This document shows, in pieces, positions 26,072-37,752 of a stretch of 64,000 nt of DNA (within the stretch, counting starts at the first letter, position 1; each line of letters starts with the position of its first letter). Made by a program: the position numbers and the translations under genes. The DNA comes from Cruorifilaria tuberocauda (Eukaryota > Nematoda > Chromadorea > Rhabditida > Onchocercidae), in assembly GCA_013365365.1 (NCBI GenBank), contig JABVXU010000255.1, forward strand, positions 1 to 64,000. Reading direction: 5' to 3'. Below the pieces are notes generated by a model. That model was given only the letters and a program-made list of their open reading frames with translations. It was not told the DNA's origin and made no database searches.

Positions 26072-26897
26072 TTTCTTCAACTTTTGCTGTTACTCGAAAT
26101 TTGGATTTCCTGAAAGATATTACTAGATTTGGAGAATTGGAAAACTTCATGAATGAAATCGTTTGAAATTTCAAGCAATAATGGGTTATTTGTACCACTA
26201 ATAGCGTGGAGTACGTATAAAATTTTCCACCACGGTATTATAAATAAGTTAAAAAAATTGAATGTATAATGTGAAAAATCTTAACTTTTCACATTCCCAA
26301 TTCTCAAATCTTAGTTTAATTTCGTAATATGAAACTTCCAAGCCGTAAAAAAATACTTTGGGAAGAAATACTGTTGAATCACTTATATTCTGCTTATAAC
26401 TAGTCGTTACAATCTCTGCCATTTAATAATTTAGAATAGACATTCATTTCTTCTTCGTCAAAATGGCGAAAATATCATTTCAAATTTATTAAACTGTTAA
26501 CAAAACACGAATTCTTGTAAATATTAAGAACGCCTTCACCTTTGTCATGATTGTTTAAACTTTAACGATTAAGCAATGACTTAAAACAGATAACATCAAA
26601 AATTTTTGCCAGAAGAGCCAAATATTTTACTCACAAATTGTAAGAAATAATTTATTGGAAAGCTATCTCATCCTATTTCCAGAATGCCAGAACAACTCTG
26701 TAGTCTCGATATCAAGAAATGTTAACGAAAAACCCTACAATCTTAAAATATATTAAAAAATTAAAAGAAATTAATGAAGATGACTCAATTATTCCCGTAC
26801 AACGAAAAGCAAAGACACCATTTCCGGATAAATCTGGAACCATAACCATAATTCGGAACCCGGAAGCACTCTACTACCGCTACTACCATTTAACCAT
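26072..26897. other. Upstream region of FTSJ3 gene with a weak + strand ORF
   Basis: Contains the FTSJ3 promoter side. A + strand ORF (26719-26913) begins MLTKNPTILKYIKKLKEIN after a TTTCCAG acceptor-like site, but it has an in-frame stop just upstream and no recognisable family. No confident gene. Confidence 0.4.
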
Positions 26898-27054
26898 TTA
26901 CCATTTCGTATGAAACTCCTTTATCCCACGTTTAGGTTCAGGCGATGAATAGCCAGAAATCGATGGTGTGATTTTTTTAGTTTCTGATTTCAATATGTTG
27001 CGCTTTTGATTTCGATTTCCGGATTGTTTACTTATAAATGAAAGATTCAATTGT
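26898..27054 (-). other. Orphan terminal-exon-like open segment
   Basis: On the minus strand a TAGTCCAG acceptor is followed by 52 open codons and TAA (26900-26898). The translation is hydrophilic and basic, with SGYSSPEPKRGIKEFHTKW at the end, and its composition is less AT-biased than the surroundings. It looks like a last coding exon, but I could not find a matching upstream exon in phase. It could belong to an alternative 3' end of the small gene at 27556-28312, to an unseen gene, or be a remnant. Confidence 0.3.
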
Positions 27055-27555
27055 CTGGACTAGAATAGTTGCATAACGTTTTCAAGTTTATTAATTTTAT
27101 TCTCCTACCAGTATATTCCGCTATCAAAATTTCATATATATATATATACTCCTGTTATACGTCGAATCAAAAATGTATCATTACATGCAGTTTTTTTGTT
27201 AAAATCATTGTTAACAATTTTTGCATGGAAACTTTTATTAATTTACTGATGTTTTCTTGTTGATTATATCAAATACAAGGTATATTTTTGTTGTATATGT
27301 TGTAGAAATTGAATGAAAATGTTCATTCACGTATGTTTACATACATGAATATTTTATATAAATGTCTTTTTTGTTTGTTTTACGTGATATTAGACGTACA
27401 GGTGTGTGCATTAGTTGTACTTTCATAGCATCCACAGTAATTTTCTATGTTCTCTTAGAGTTAAACAAATTGTATCAAAAAAAATGTATTCCGTGAACCT
27501 TTCGGCTTTTTTTATCAGCACTTTTATCAACACTTTGTTATTTATTTATAAAAAT

Positions 27556-28312
27556 TCATAGTTCATAAAATACTCGTATGACGAAGGCTATCTTAGCCAC
27601 TAGAAAGATTAAAGGCAGAATCGACAACAATTGACAGTATTTTTTAGGATCGATATGCTGGAATCAAAATGGAAATAATTCGAAATGCGCTTCGATGATA
27701 TTATCATTCCAAAGGTTGGTTATGCCTTTTTTTTTTTTCTCTCCCCTCTTTTTTCTTTCTCGTTTTTTCTTGTTAAAGTTGCAGAAAAGGAAAAAAAAAG
27801 GCGGCAGTGAGAAAATCCATTAATTCAAGAAAGAATAAATTGAAGAAGTGTGTCAATAATTTGAAGAATTAATTAAAAGCAACTCTTAGAATTAAACTGA
27901 ATTTTGATTTTGCCTTCTCTTTCGTTTACCCGTTTGATATTATTTTATTAACTTTACAAAATATATTTGACAATTTGAGATTTAAGAAATAATGAGAAAA
28001 GAAAATTTATGTGTTATAGAATTTTGTGTCTTTAATATCTAATTTTTACACAACAAAAGGTGGAAGTAAATAGAAAATAGCAAATATAAAGGTAAAGCAA
28101 ACAATGAAGGATGATAGGAATGGAAGTAATACTAATGAAATCGGTGGTATTAATAGCTTAAAACATTGATGATTTTAATGCTTTAAAAAGAAATTGTTAT
28201 CTTTAGGGATTTTTTATTATGTTTGTGTGTAAAAACTCATCTTTCATTTAGATTAAAAATTTTTTTTTAAATTTTTGCTTACAGTTAACCAAGTAATATG
28301 AAAAGGTATCAT
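27556..28312 (-). CDS. Candidate two-exon membrane microprotein (43 aa)
   Basis: The minus-strand exon 28312-28283 starts MIPFHITWLT and ends at a GTAAGC donor. A 625-nt intron leads to a GATTCCAG acceptor and the exon 27657-27556, which adds HIDPKKYCQLLSILP, then LIFLVAKIAFVIRVF, and stops after YEL. Both exons are phase 0 and join in frame to 43 residues: a short polar start, one hydrophobic segment of about 20 residues, and a short tail. A TTCTAG site at 28325-28330 precedes the first exon and could be a splice or trans-splice acceptor. I do not recognise a family; a tail-anchored or single-pass microprotein fits. The first exon could have further upstream exons. Confidence 0.4.
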
Positions 28313-28324
28313 ATGCAGTGCATT

Positions 28325-30854
28325 CTAGAATACTTTCGTCATCAGCTTACCCTGATCAATCTTTGTCAATTATAGCAGGAAACGGAAAGTAATTTAGTAT
28401 TTATAAAAATTTCAAAACTTATTCAAATCTATTCAGCTTATTCAGCTTCTAAATTTATTTTAATGCTAAAGAAATTTATTTCCCAGCTGTTAATAAATAC
28501 ATGTCTTTTTTGTCATTTAAACTATTGTTGAAGCATTTACATTAACATACGAATCATTTATTTTGTTTTAATGCTTTAATGCTTCAAAAATTTATGGTCG
28601 TAATTGCGAGCAGTAAAAGCTTTGTTTTTGAAGGTGCAATTATTTTTACGATGTCTTTTGAAATGATTTTAATGAGGCGTAACTTCTATGTCAAGCTTTA
28701 TGAAGCTCCACTTAATATGGGATTAAGCGGTTTGTTGCAAGAAAACTTTCATGGCATATATTTAATAATTTCGCGAAATGTATTTCAGTCTAAATTCTCG
28801 CATCTTTTCTACATAAATAAAAGTTAGTATTCATAATACATTTGGATCGATAAAATCGTGGGAGAATAATGATTTACTGGTTATTTACTCGTTTTTCGTC
28901 TCTGAAATCCATTACGAATAATTTATAATTGTATGAAAGCGATGGTTGGCTGATGCATATCTTTTTAAGCTAATAGTATCTAAAATAGCTGATTTATCGA
29001 TTGATCAATTATTAATTAAATGATCGATAATCTAACCGTTAGCTAAATGGTGTTATAACTTTATAAGCATTCTTCGATGGATTCGTGATATATGTTTATT
29101 CAGATATTTTACGGTAGTATGACAGAGTAATGTTACAATTTATAAAAATGAAAATGTTTAAGTGTATGATTATTTGCAAATACAACTTTTCACGCAAGGT
29201 TTGACAAATTTTAAAGGTATTGAAAATTAGACTCATATTATCTGGAATTTTTCATTTGGAAGTTTGAATTTTCTGAAGCATGAAGTTTGACTCGAATTTC
29301 AAATCTTATTACAATCATAAACGAATTTGCCTAATTGTAATATAAATAGTCGAGATTTCTGCAAAAAATTTTCATTTAATCCACTTTATATTGAATTTTT
29401 CTAACTTACATAATTTCTCAGTGGAAAAATATAAAAATAGAAACTTTCTTGTGAAAATTATTGATGTTTATAAAAGATGTAATAGAAGTAAGAATGAATG
29501 GATTATACATTTACTAGTTGAATTCATATTATGATAAATAAAACATTTGCTAGATTAGTTTCACATAGCTTTAATTCAGTTTTATAATTGATGGAGCGGA
29601 AATTTAATGTGTACATGTGAGAGGTGGCATAAGTTTGATTCCCAAGCCATTTAATGAATGTAGCAAATAAATGGACTTGAAAAAAGCATAAATTACGATG
29701 GAGAGCTTAGGTTAATTATTGATGTTATCGAATTAATTTCTTTCATTTCTTCGAGCAAAAGTTTTCTTTTTTTCTCGGAAAAACAGATTTATCTTTGTCA
29801 GCAATTTTCTTTCGTTTTCCAAAAGAAAAAATTTTTTTTTAGTCTAATCATAAAAAATTTATTGACAACTTTAGACTTTTAGGAGGTTTTTTTTACTTTT
29901 TTGTTAGCATTCGTTAAACAATTATTTTTGCGAGACCTTTCAAAATATTCTACTGCTAACAAAATTATAAGAAAATTATAGTTATGTATTTTCTTTATAA
30001 AATATTTACTCAAGCAGAGTTATTACCAAAATGTTTTTTCGATTTTTTTAGTTTGAGAAATATTCTGTGGGAAATAAAGGAAGAAGACTTTATTTTCTAT
30101 TATCATTACAAATGTGATTCATTCTGACCGATTGTTCTCAATTTCTTACCCGTTTATGTATGCTCTTATTTATTTAATTTTGGTTGTTTATTTGTTGGTT
30201 AAAGTACCATAATCTTTTAAGTGATCCTGATGCGCTTATAAGACAGATTATTTCTTTTCCTCACTAATGGAAATTTTCATATTTTATCTCTTATGATCAA
30301 TCATTTTCTATTTCTCCTTAAAATTATTGCAGATTCAAGATTAAAAAATTTATTATAAATCGTTTTTAAGTTCAATTTTCCAAATTTAGAATTTCTTTAC
30401 GTTTAATTTGATTGAAAATTTTCTTCATTCATAATTAAATTTCTCCATAAATTATATGGTTTTTAAAAAAAAAAAATTATGTTAAGCGCTTCTTTCGAAT
30501 GTTTCATGCTTCAGTAATTCTTTTGGTTTATGAAATTTTCAACTACTATTCTATTCTGAAAAGTTGGATTTTTTGTATAATGTCCAATTAAAGCTATATT
30601 CTGTTTCTGAGGAAATTATGTTAGCATTTGCTAAAAATAACTGTTTTTATATATTGATCGATTTTCACTTAGCCTAAGATCGATAGTTGTTGGCAAACAC
30701 TCCTCATAGTTGCAAATTCATGTCTCTCTCATCCCACTTTCATTTCATTTTCTTCCAAATATTATGTTTAACCATAGAGAATATTTGTGAATTTTCCAAC
30801 AATTTTCTTTTCGTAAATTTCATCCACTGGTTGATAATATCAGGTAAATTGCCA
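28325..30854. other. Long AT-rich intergenic stretch
   Basis: About 2.5 kb with no exon set I can support. An open + frame at 28579-28827 has no matching splice structure. It probably holds the promoter and 5' sequences of the myotubularin gene. Confidence 0.4.
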
Positions 30855-33800
30855 ATGAGCTTACCAATGGTATCCTTGCCATCCGATGAATTTGAAACTG
30901 CTCGATTGCTATTGATTGATGGATTCAAGCGTTTGTATGAATCGATAATGGGCCATGAATCGTTACAAGATCACGATTTGGTATTATACTGTGGATTATT
31001 GCAAACGGTGTGCGGTTTTATAAGATGTTTTGAACCTTTAATTTGTCGCATATGAAATTTTCGTGCCAGAATCTCTATTTTATTTGAGTGAGATTAGATG
31101 AAAATAGACTCAAGTTTAATTGAGAAAATTTATTTCTCTGCCAAGTTTTTTTTTTTTCATTATTTTAGAAAAAGAATGTTTGAAAATTTAAAATTAAATG
31201 TTTCGTTCTTCGTCTTTCTATATCAAAATTTATGGATTTTTTTTGTTGGTTTGTATGTATGTGTGTAAATGATTCAACTGTTTGCATTTTTGTTATCCAG
31301 AATTTTCACTTCAAAAATTTGTTCTAAGCTATACAAAATAATTCATAGCAATTATTTTCAAGAAAAATTTTCAAATTTCATATTTTCAAAAAAAGAAGAA
31401 GACGTAATACAGGCAAGTTGAAATGAATGAAACACGATGCACTAAAAATATATTTTTCTTCTGTTAATTTTATATAACACAATTTTACACATTGAGGACT
31501 CATCAATATGTGAAAGCTTTTAGAAGGGAAAGAATTTTTTAAGAGTTTAAGAATATATTTTTTGAAATCCTTTCTTAAACTTGAAATTTTATTTTCAGCT
31601 TAATCGGAAGTGTTTTTTAATATTTAATTAAAAATCTTTTTTATATTTTAATTAAAATTTTTTAATATTTTGATTAAAAAGCCAATTGAAAATCACCTAC
31701 CTATTTTCTCTTATCAGCTCTTATTGTTAGATATATTCTCCTTTTTTTAATTCTAAAATTATTTTTCACACATTTTCAAGAGACTTTTCACAGCTACCAA
31801 TAAATCCAGGTAAAATTAGATGGTCAGAAGCTCAGCAGATAGGAAAGACTAAAGCTTCCAATACGTTTTCCATAAAGCTAATTTCAGGTGAACAAAGTAC
31901 AATTGATTGATAGGTTAGGATCGGAGCCGAACATTGTTGGTTCGATACATGTAACCACTTCCCATGTTATTTTCAAAGCGGAAGATAGTGCGAAAGAAAT
32001 ATGGGTTTGTTTATTTTTAAAAGTTTTTTTAATATTTAACCCTATAAAATAGAATGATTTTCATAGATTGCTTAATAATTTCATTTTTATGAAGTGATTT
32101 TCACTAATAACAACGTGTAAAATTTCTCTACTAAGTTATTATTTATGCCTTTTGATCAGTTTTGTTCATTTAAAATTTTACATTCTTTAATTTCTTATTG
32201 GTCATTATTTAAATAAATATCATTTTAACCATTAGAATTAAGCATGGTTAGGGATAATGGGATATTATTTTGAATTTTTGCTATATTGGAGCGAAACGAA
32301 ATAGTTCTATCTTTTTTTGTAGGTTCCAAATGGATTAATCGGAACGGTGGAGAAAGGAACGCTTTCAGCATTAGGAACGCCGCTGACAGTGAAGTGTAAA
32401 CATTTTTTAACCTTGACGTTTTTAATAGCACGTGACAAAGAGTGTCAAGATCTCGTGGAAACATTGAATAAATGCGGCAAACCTGGTTCGTTTATTTAAA
32501 ATTAAATTGAAATGGTACTATATGGACATGAAGAATTAGTGATAGGTAAAAATTAAAGATTAGCAAATAATGAGAAAATATAGCGCAGATCACAGGGCTC
32601 AGAGTGATAAAACTTATCTTAAATATCGCTTACTATTTTTCAATTTGATTTTATCATAGCAGTATCGGGTCAGTGGTAAAAAGCAAAATATTTATGATGA
32701 TTTTTAGTTGAGAATTAGTCTGTATAGTTATATTAATATCAAAATGATGACGTAATCAGTTATTCAAGGATTTTAAAAGTACTGATGGATGTGCTGAAAG
32801 AGGACAATTGTTATATTTATTTCAGTAAATATAACGGATGTATTTGCATTTGAAAATAAAGAACGAAATGGCGATGTTCGTTTGAATGTGAAAAAACGAG
32901 GTTGGGATCGATTTGATTGGGTAGTTGAATTTACTCGTCAGGGAATCGGTATAGCGGACGATCAAAATTGGAAAATTACAGATTTTAATATGGGATATAA
33001 GGTTAATTGTCGTTATTCGCGTTATTTTTTTTTTATTTGGTGAACTTTTATAATGGTATTAAATAATTGGGCGAATGAATTAATCGTCGATTCACTTTTT
33101 TTACGAAGAAATGAAAATATCAGCTTGAAAGGAATATAATATTAAATTCAGAGATCAATTATCCAAATTTCCCAGATACCAGATGTTACCAACCGGAAGT
33201 TAAATAGTACTAATTAATTTATAATAATATTTGCCCAGAAGTACTTTCGGTTCATTTAAAATAAAGATAAAATTGTATTCCTTGGCATTAATATTCAACA
33301 ATTCATATAACTGTGTAGTCAGCTTTTTTCAGTACTGTGACACTTATCCAGAATGTTTATGTGTTCCATCTGCGACTACCACTCAAACCCTTATAGGATC
33401 ATGCAAGTTTCGTAGCCGTGCTCGCCTACCCGTGCTCACATATTTTCATCGGCCAAATGCAGCTAGCATCTCGAGGTTTCTTTTTTTCATTTCCATTTGT
33501 TTTTCGTTTCAAAAAATCATATCGATCTCTCCGTTAAGATACATTTTTCGACTACACCTTGAAAAAGTTTATTGATTCAGTTTAAACTGCAATTCGCTTA
33601 TAAGCTTTTTCCTAACGTTACAGACTTTTATTTAATTATGGCTAGTACTTTTTGGATTTCATTCGTTTTTGTAGAACAAAATATTAAGAATGATATTTAC
33701 GGTTTAATAAAATGTATATTTTGAAACGGAATAAAGGGTAAAACATGTTTTGATAAATCTAAATTTTGTCACAAAAATGTTTGTTTTCTAGGTGCGCTCA

Positions 33801-36800
33801 ACCCCTAACGGGTTTTAGTGCACGTTGTGTCGAAGATGAAATGCTGATGGATGCAATAGCAAAAACGAATCCTTCCTGTTCAACTCTTTATTTAATTGAT
33901 ACACGACCAAAGGTACGGTTTTTTCCTAGGAGGTATAAGATTAGGATATTTAGGCGTTAAGGTTTGAGGAATATTAAACAAATTCCTTGAAAGTCTGGTG
34001 ATAACATTTTTTGCTGTTTTTTAAAATATGTTCCCCCTCCAAATTAACAAACTTTTTAAAATACTTTTTGTTTGGAAAAATGACCAGTTTCTTTAGATGA
34101 ATGCTATGGTTAATAAAATGCAAGGCAAAGGATTCGAAAGTGTTCGGAATTATACGAATTTACGGTTTCATTTCTTCGATATTGACAATATACACATTAT
34201 GAGGTCAAGCCTGAGCAAATTATTGGATGGTAGGCTTTTCTCAAGTTTAAGAAAATTCCTTTATAAAATTCAGATTCAGCAACTACTGTTAGTATCTTAG
34301 CAATAAATTTTTCTTATTGATGATGTCTTTTTAGCTATGATACTAGTTTTGATAAGCTTAATGAGATGGAGTTGAACAAAAAAACAGGTCAAATTGTTGG
34401 GTAGATTAATAAAGTTATTGAATTAAATTTTGAAATTTATTTTGTATGCTTAAATAATGCTAAGAGATGCTAAGTAAACTGCTTAACAATTACTGCTATA
34501 TACATTATACAGCTACCTCTTATTTTGTTAGTTATCAGCTCCATAAAATGATACACTGTTCAACTTGTCGTATTCGGTTGGATTCTAGCATGTCATCGAG
34601 CGAAAACGGTTACGGAATACTATAAGCAGTTAGAAGCATCCGGTTGGTTAAAACATGTTCTTGCCCTATTGGAATGTGGCAATTTTTTGGCTACATCAAT
34701 AGCGCGTGGGATTTCGTGTGTTGTGCATTGTTCCGATGGTTGGGATCGTACAGCACAGTCGGTCAGCATTGCACAACTCTTGCTAGATCCGTTTTTCCGG
34801 ACGATAAGGGGTTTTCAGGTGCGTTGCTATGTGGATTTAAAATTATTTTACTGCTTAGAGTTTCTAATCAAAAACTTTCAAAAATTGCAAAATTTTTGTT
34901 CGTTAGAATACGTACAATATCCGAATTAGTTTTATAACAACCCGTGAACCATCTTTCAATGTGCACTGTAATATACTAAGATCTATCTTACATTATTATC
35001 AAAGCTGTTAACGGTTACAAATGAAAGTTCTTGGAAGATTTTAATGGCGCTCATTTAAATCCTGTACTTAAGCTGAAATGTAATTACAGTTAGTTTAGTG
35101 GCTGAAAGTAAAATTTCATCATATGTTTCATGGAACATATTACAGATATTGATCGAAAAAGACTGGCTTGGTTTTGGTCATAAATTCGACGACCGATGTG
35201 GTCATGTTGGTACTTTCAATGAAGAAGCAGCTCGAGAGGTAATTTGACTGTTAGGGATTTGAACATTTTAATCGTTCTTATATCTCACTTGATACTTTTG
35301 CTGTTATTTGTTTCAGATACTTCTGTTATTTGGCTATCACATTTTTTCGGAATTGGAACTGGCTTTTTACTGTTCTATTTTTAGATATCCCCGATTTTCA
35401 CTCAATTTCTGGATGCGACATTTCAAATTATGAGACAGCATCCATGTGCTTTCGAATTCAACGAACGTTATTTGATCCATTTGCACGAACATGCCTACTC
35501 ATGTCAATATGGCACGTTTCTTGGGAATTGTGATAAAGACCGAAAGGTACTTTTAAACTCAAAAACAGAAAAAAAGCAATGCATAAAATATTTAATATAT
35601 GTTAGTCCACAAAATACTTCTTGAAAGTGTTTTCGTCATGCTTATTTTTAGGATCTCAATCTAGTGAAACGAACGCAGTCTTTATGGGCATTTATGGATG
35701 ACCGTCATGATGATTACATTAATCCGTTATATGAAGTTAGTTTTTTTCGTTCATTTTGGGTTTTATCTTATCCAAATATCTTGGTTAAAAGTGTGAAAGA
35801 TTCTAGCTTTTATGAGTAGTGAAAATTGCATTTCTTTTTTTATTTTTTATTGAAAAATAGAAAAAGTTATTTGACTTATATTGTAGTAAATCAATAATTC
35901 TTCTATTTTTTCTAGAATCAGATTGGCTTATATAAATATATTAGGGAAATCAATATATATAAATATATATAGAAATTATATATATAAATATATTTTGGCT
36001 TATATATTAGGGAAATCAATTGATCTTCTACAATTGCACATATTTCGCTTGCAAGATCTATTTCGAGTTCCAAAGATTTTTATCTTTTTGAGTATTGCAT
36101 GAAGTGATAAAAACTGTTCACAATAAAAATTACGTTTTTCTTACAGTCGAATAAATATGGTTTTCTTGGAAAAATAAACTTACACCCATCTGTGCTAACT
36201 GTCTGGACAGCTATGTACAATCGTTTTGACACCGGGCTTTTACCGCGAGAAAATACAAACGATGTAACATTGTCAACGATGGAACATGTTGGTATCTTGG
36301 AAGCACATTTGGCTTCATTGCAATCAGTTTGTATTTTTTCTTCTTTTTTATCAAATATTCGACGTTTCCAACGAATTTATTTCATCACGTTATAATGACT
36401 AATTAAAATAAGTGCTATGTTGGTTAGTACTGTTAGTCAACTTTGAAAGATCGACAAGAATTGATGTTTTATTATGATATTTTTTATGCAGTATGTTTTC
36501 TTCTTTGAAAAAAAATATTACAAATTTTGCAGAAATTGGCAGAATTAAAACTTTTGGTAGGAAAACAAACGCCGGGAAGTGAAGTGATGAGCGACAGTGG
36601 TCATTCTAGTTGTATTTCTAATACTGCCACACCTGAAACTTCCAAAATTCCAGGTCCTTTAAAGCAAAAATACCTTTTTTCTTTTTTATCAGATTAAGAC
36701 GCTGGCAAATGCATTGAAGAATAGGAAAGAATTTCTGGATTACCTCGCAGCACCTGATTTTTCTATTATCTTTGAAGGTATTTTGATAAAACAGAACAAA

Positions 36801-37752
36801 ATATATTTCAGATGTTGTCTTATCAAGTAACAGTGGCATAATGGACGAAAAAGAAAAAAAACCTGTATGGGATAGTAGACAGAATGTCCAGGAAAGTGGC
36901 ATATACGACGCATCATTCCCATATAATGTTAGTTTTGTATTATTTTTCTTCTTGTTGGCATCATTTTAGTTTTTCCGATAACCATATAAATAACAAGTGA
37001 AGTTCTGCATTGAAGTCTAAATTACAACTCTCATAATTTAACTATTTGCTGAACTGTAACTGTCAAAACTTCATTTCTCATAACATATTATATATATTAA
37101 GTTTAAATATTATTATATATTGCATAAATATTACAGCTTAAAAAATTTTACTGCTTTTCGTAGTAATCGCGCAACTAAGCAGATCTAAATTGTAGCAAAT
37201 TATTTATTAAAAAAATTTCATATTATTTACTATCAAAGTATGCATTTTATTTATTGGTCTTTTTCCTAATATAGTTAGTAGTAGTTTCCTTAGTAATTAA
37301 ATCTTAATATTTCATGAAAAACAATAATGTTTTATTGGATTAGATAGTTCATAATGAGATAAATCGTTTATTAAGAAATAAAACTTCGTAAAAAAAATTG
37401 ATATCTAAATATAGTAATACGCTATTTCATTTTTTTGATCTTCAATCATTTATCAAAACATATCATTATTTTTTTTGATCATTTGTGATAAAAGTTTATA
37501 CTGTATTCAATGAAATCAATATTTTAGGAAAATAATAGTTCATTGCCTGCTTTACGTTGGCAGTCAATTCGTTCGGCAGATGAGTGCGCCAATATTGAGT
37601 GCAATGCGGAATTTGTCACGCGTGGTGAACGCCGTCTACACTGCTATAGATGTGGTAAAATTTATTGTCGTCGTTGTATGATACTTACATCAGATGGTGT
37701 TGAACGAATTTGTATTACATGTTCGGAATTAGCTCAGCAGAATAGCTCATAA
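30855..37752 (+). CDS. mtm-6: Myotubularin-related PI3P phosphatase, MTMR6/7/8 class, with FYVE-like finger
   Basis: Exons 30855-31007 (tentative N-terminus), 31888-32004, 32323-32485, 32826-33001, 33333-33475, 33792-33912, 34097-34229, 34589-34818, 35146-35238, 35385-35546, 35652-35735, 36147-36326, 36533-36653, 36812-36927, 37528-37752; 738 aa in frame. Predicted to remove the 3-phosphate from PI3P or PI(3,5)P2 on endosomes. The PH-GRAM domain starts at VNKVQLIDRLG. The catalytic core includes CKFRSRARLPVLTY, GFSARCVEDE and the P-loop HCSDGWDR (34725-34748; Cys about 383, Arg about 389), so it should be active. A linker with a predicted helical segment (LEAHLASLQSKLAELKLL) and Ser-rich stretch precedes eight paired cysteines (HCYRCGKIYCRRC), a FYVE-like zinc finger with a degenerate basic patch. 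Human MTMR6-8 lack this finger; MTMR3/4 carry one. The first 51 residues do not resemble the family and may be wrong. Confidence 0.88.
35925..36020. repeat. Short direct duplication in intron
   Basis: A block of the form GGCTTATAT...ATTAGGGAAATCAAT occurs at 35925-35954 and again at 35997-36020, separated by TATATAAA-rich sequence. It lies in the myotubularin intron between the exons ending at 35735 and starting at 36147. Confidence 0.7.

Noticed and set aside
28579..28827. 82-codon + strand ORF in the gene-poor stretch
   Set aside because: Isolated, no splice partners and no recognisable motif; compatible with chance.
29615..29650. B-box-like GTTTGATTCCC hinting at a tRNA
   Set aside because: No A box or cloverleaf stems could be built around it.
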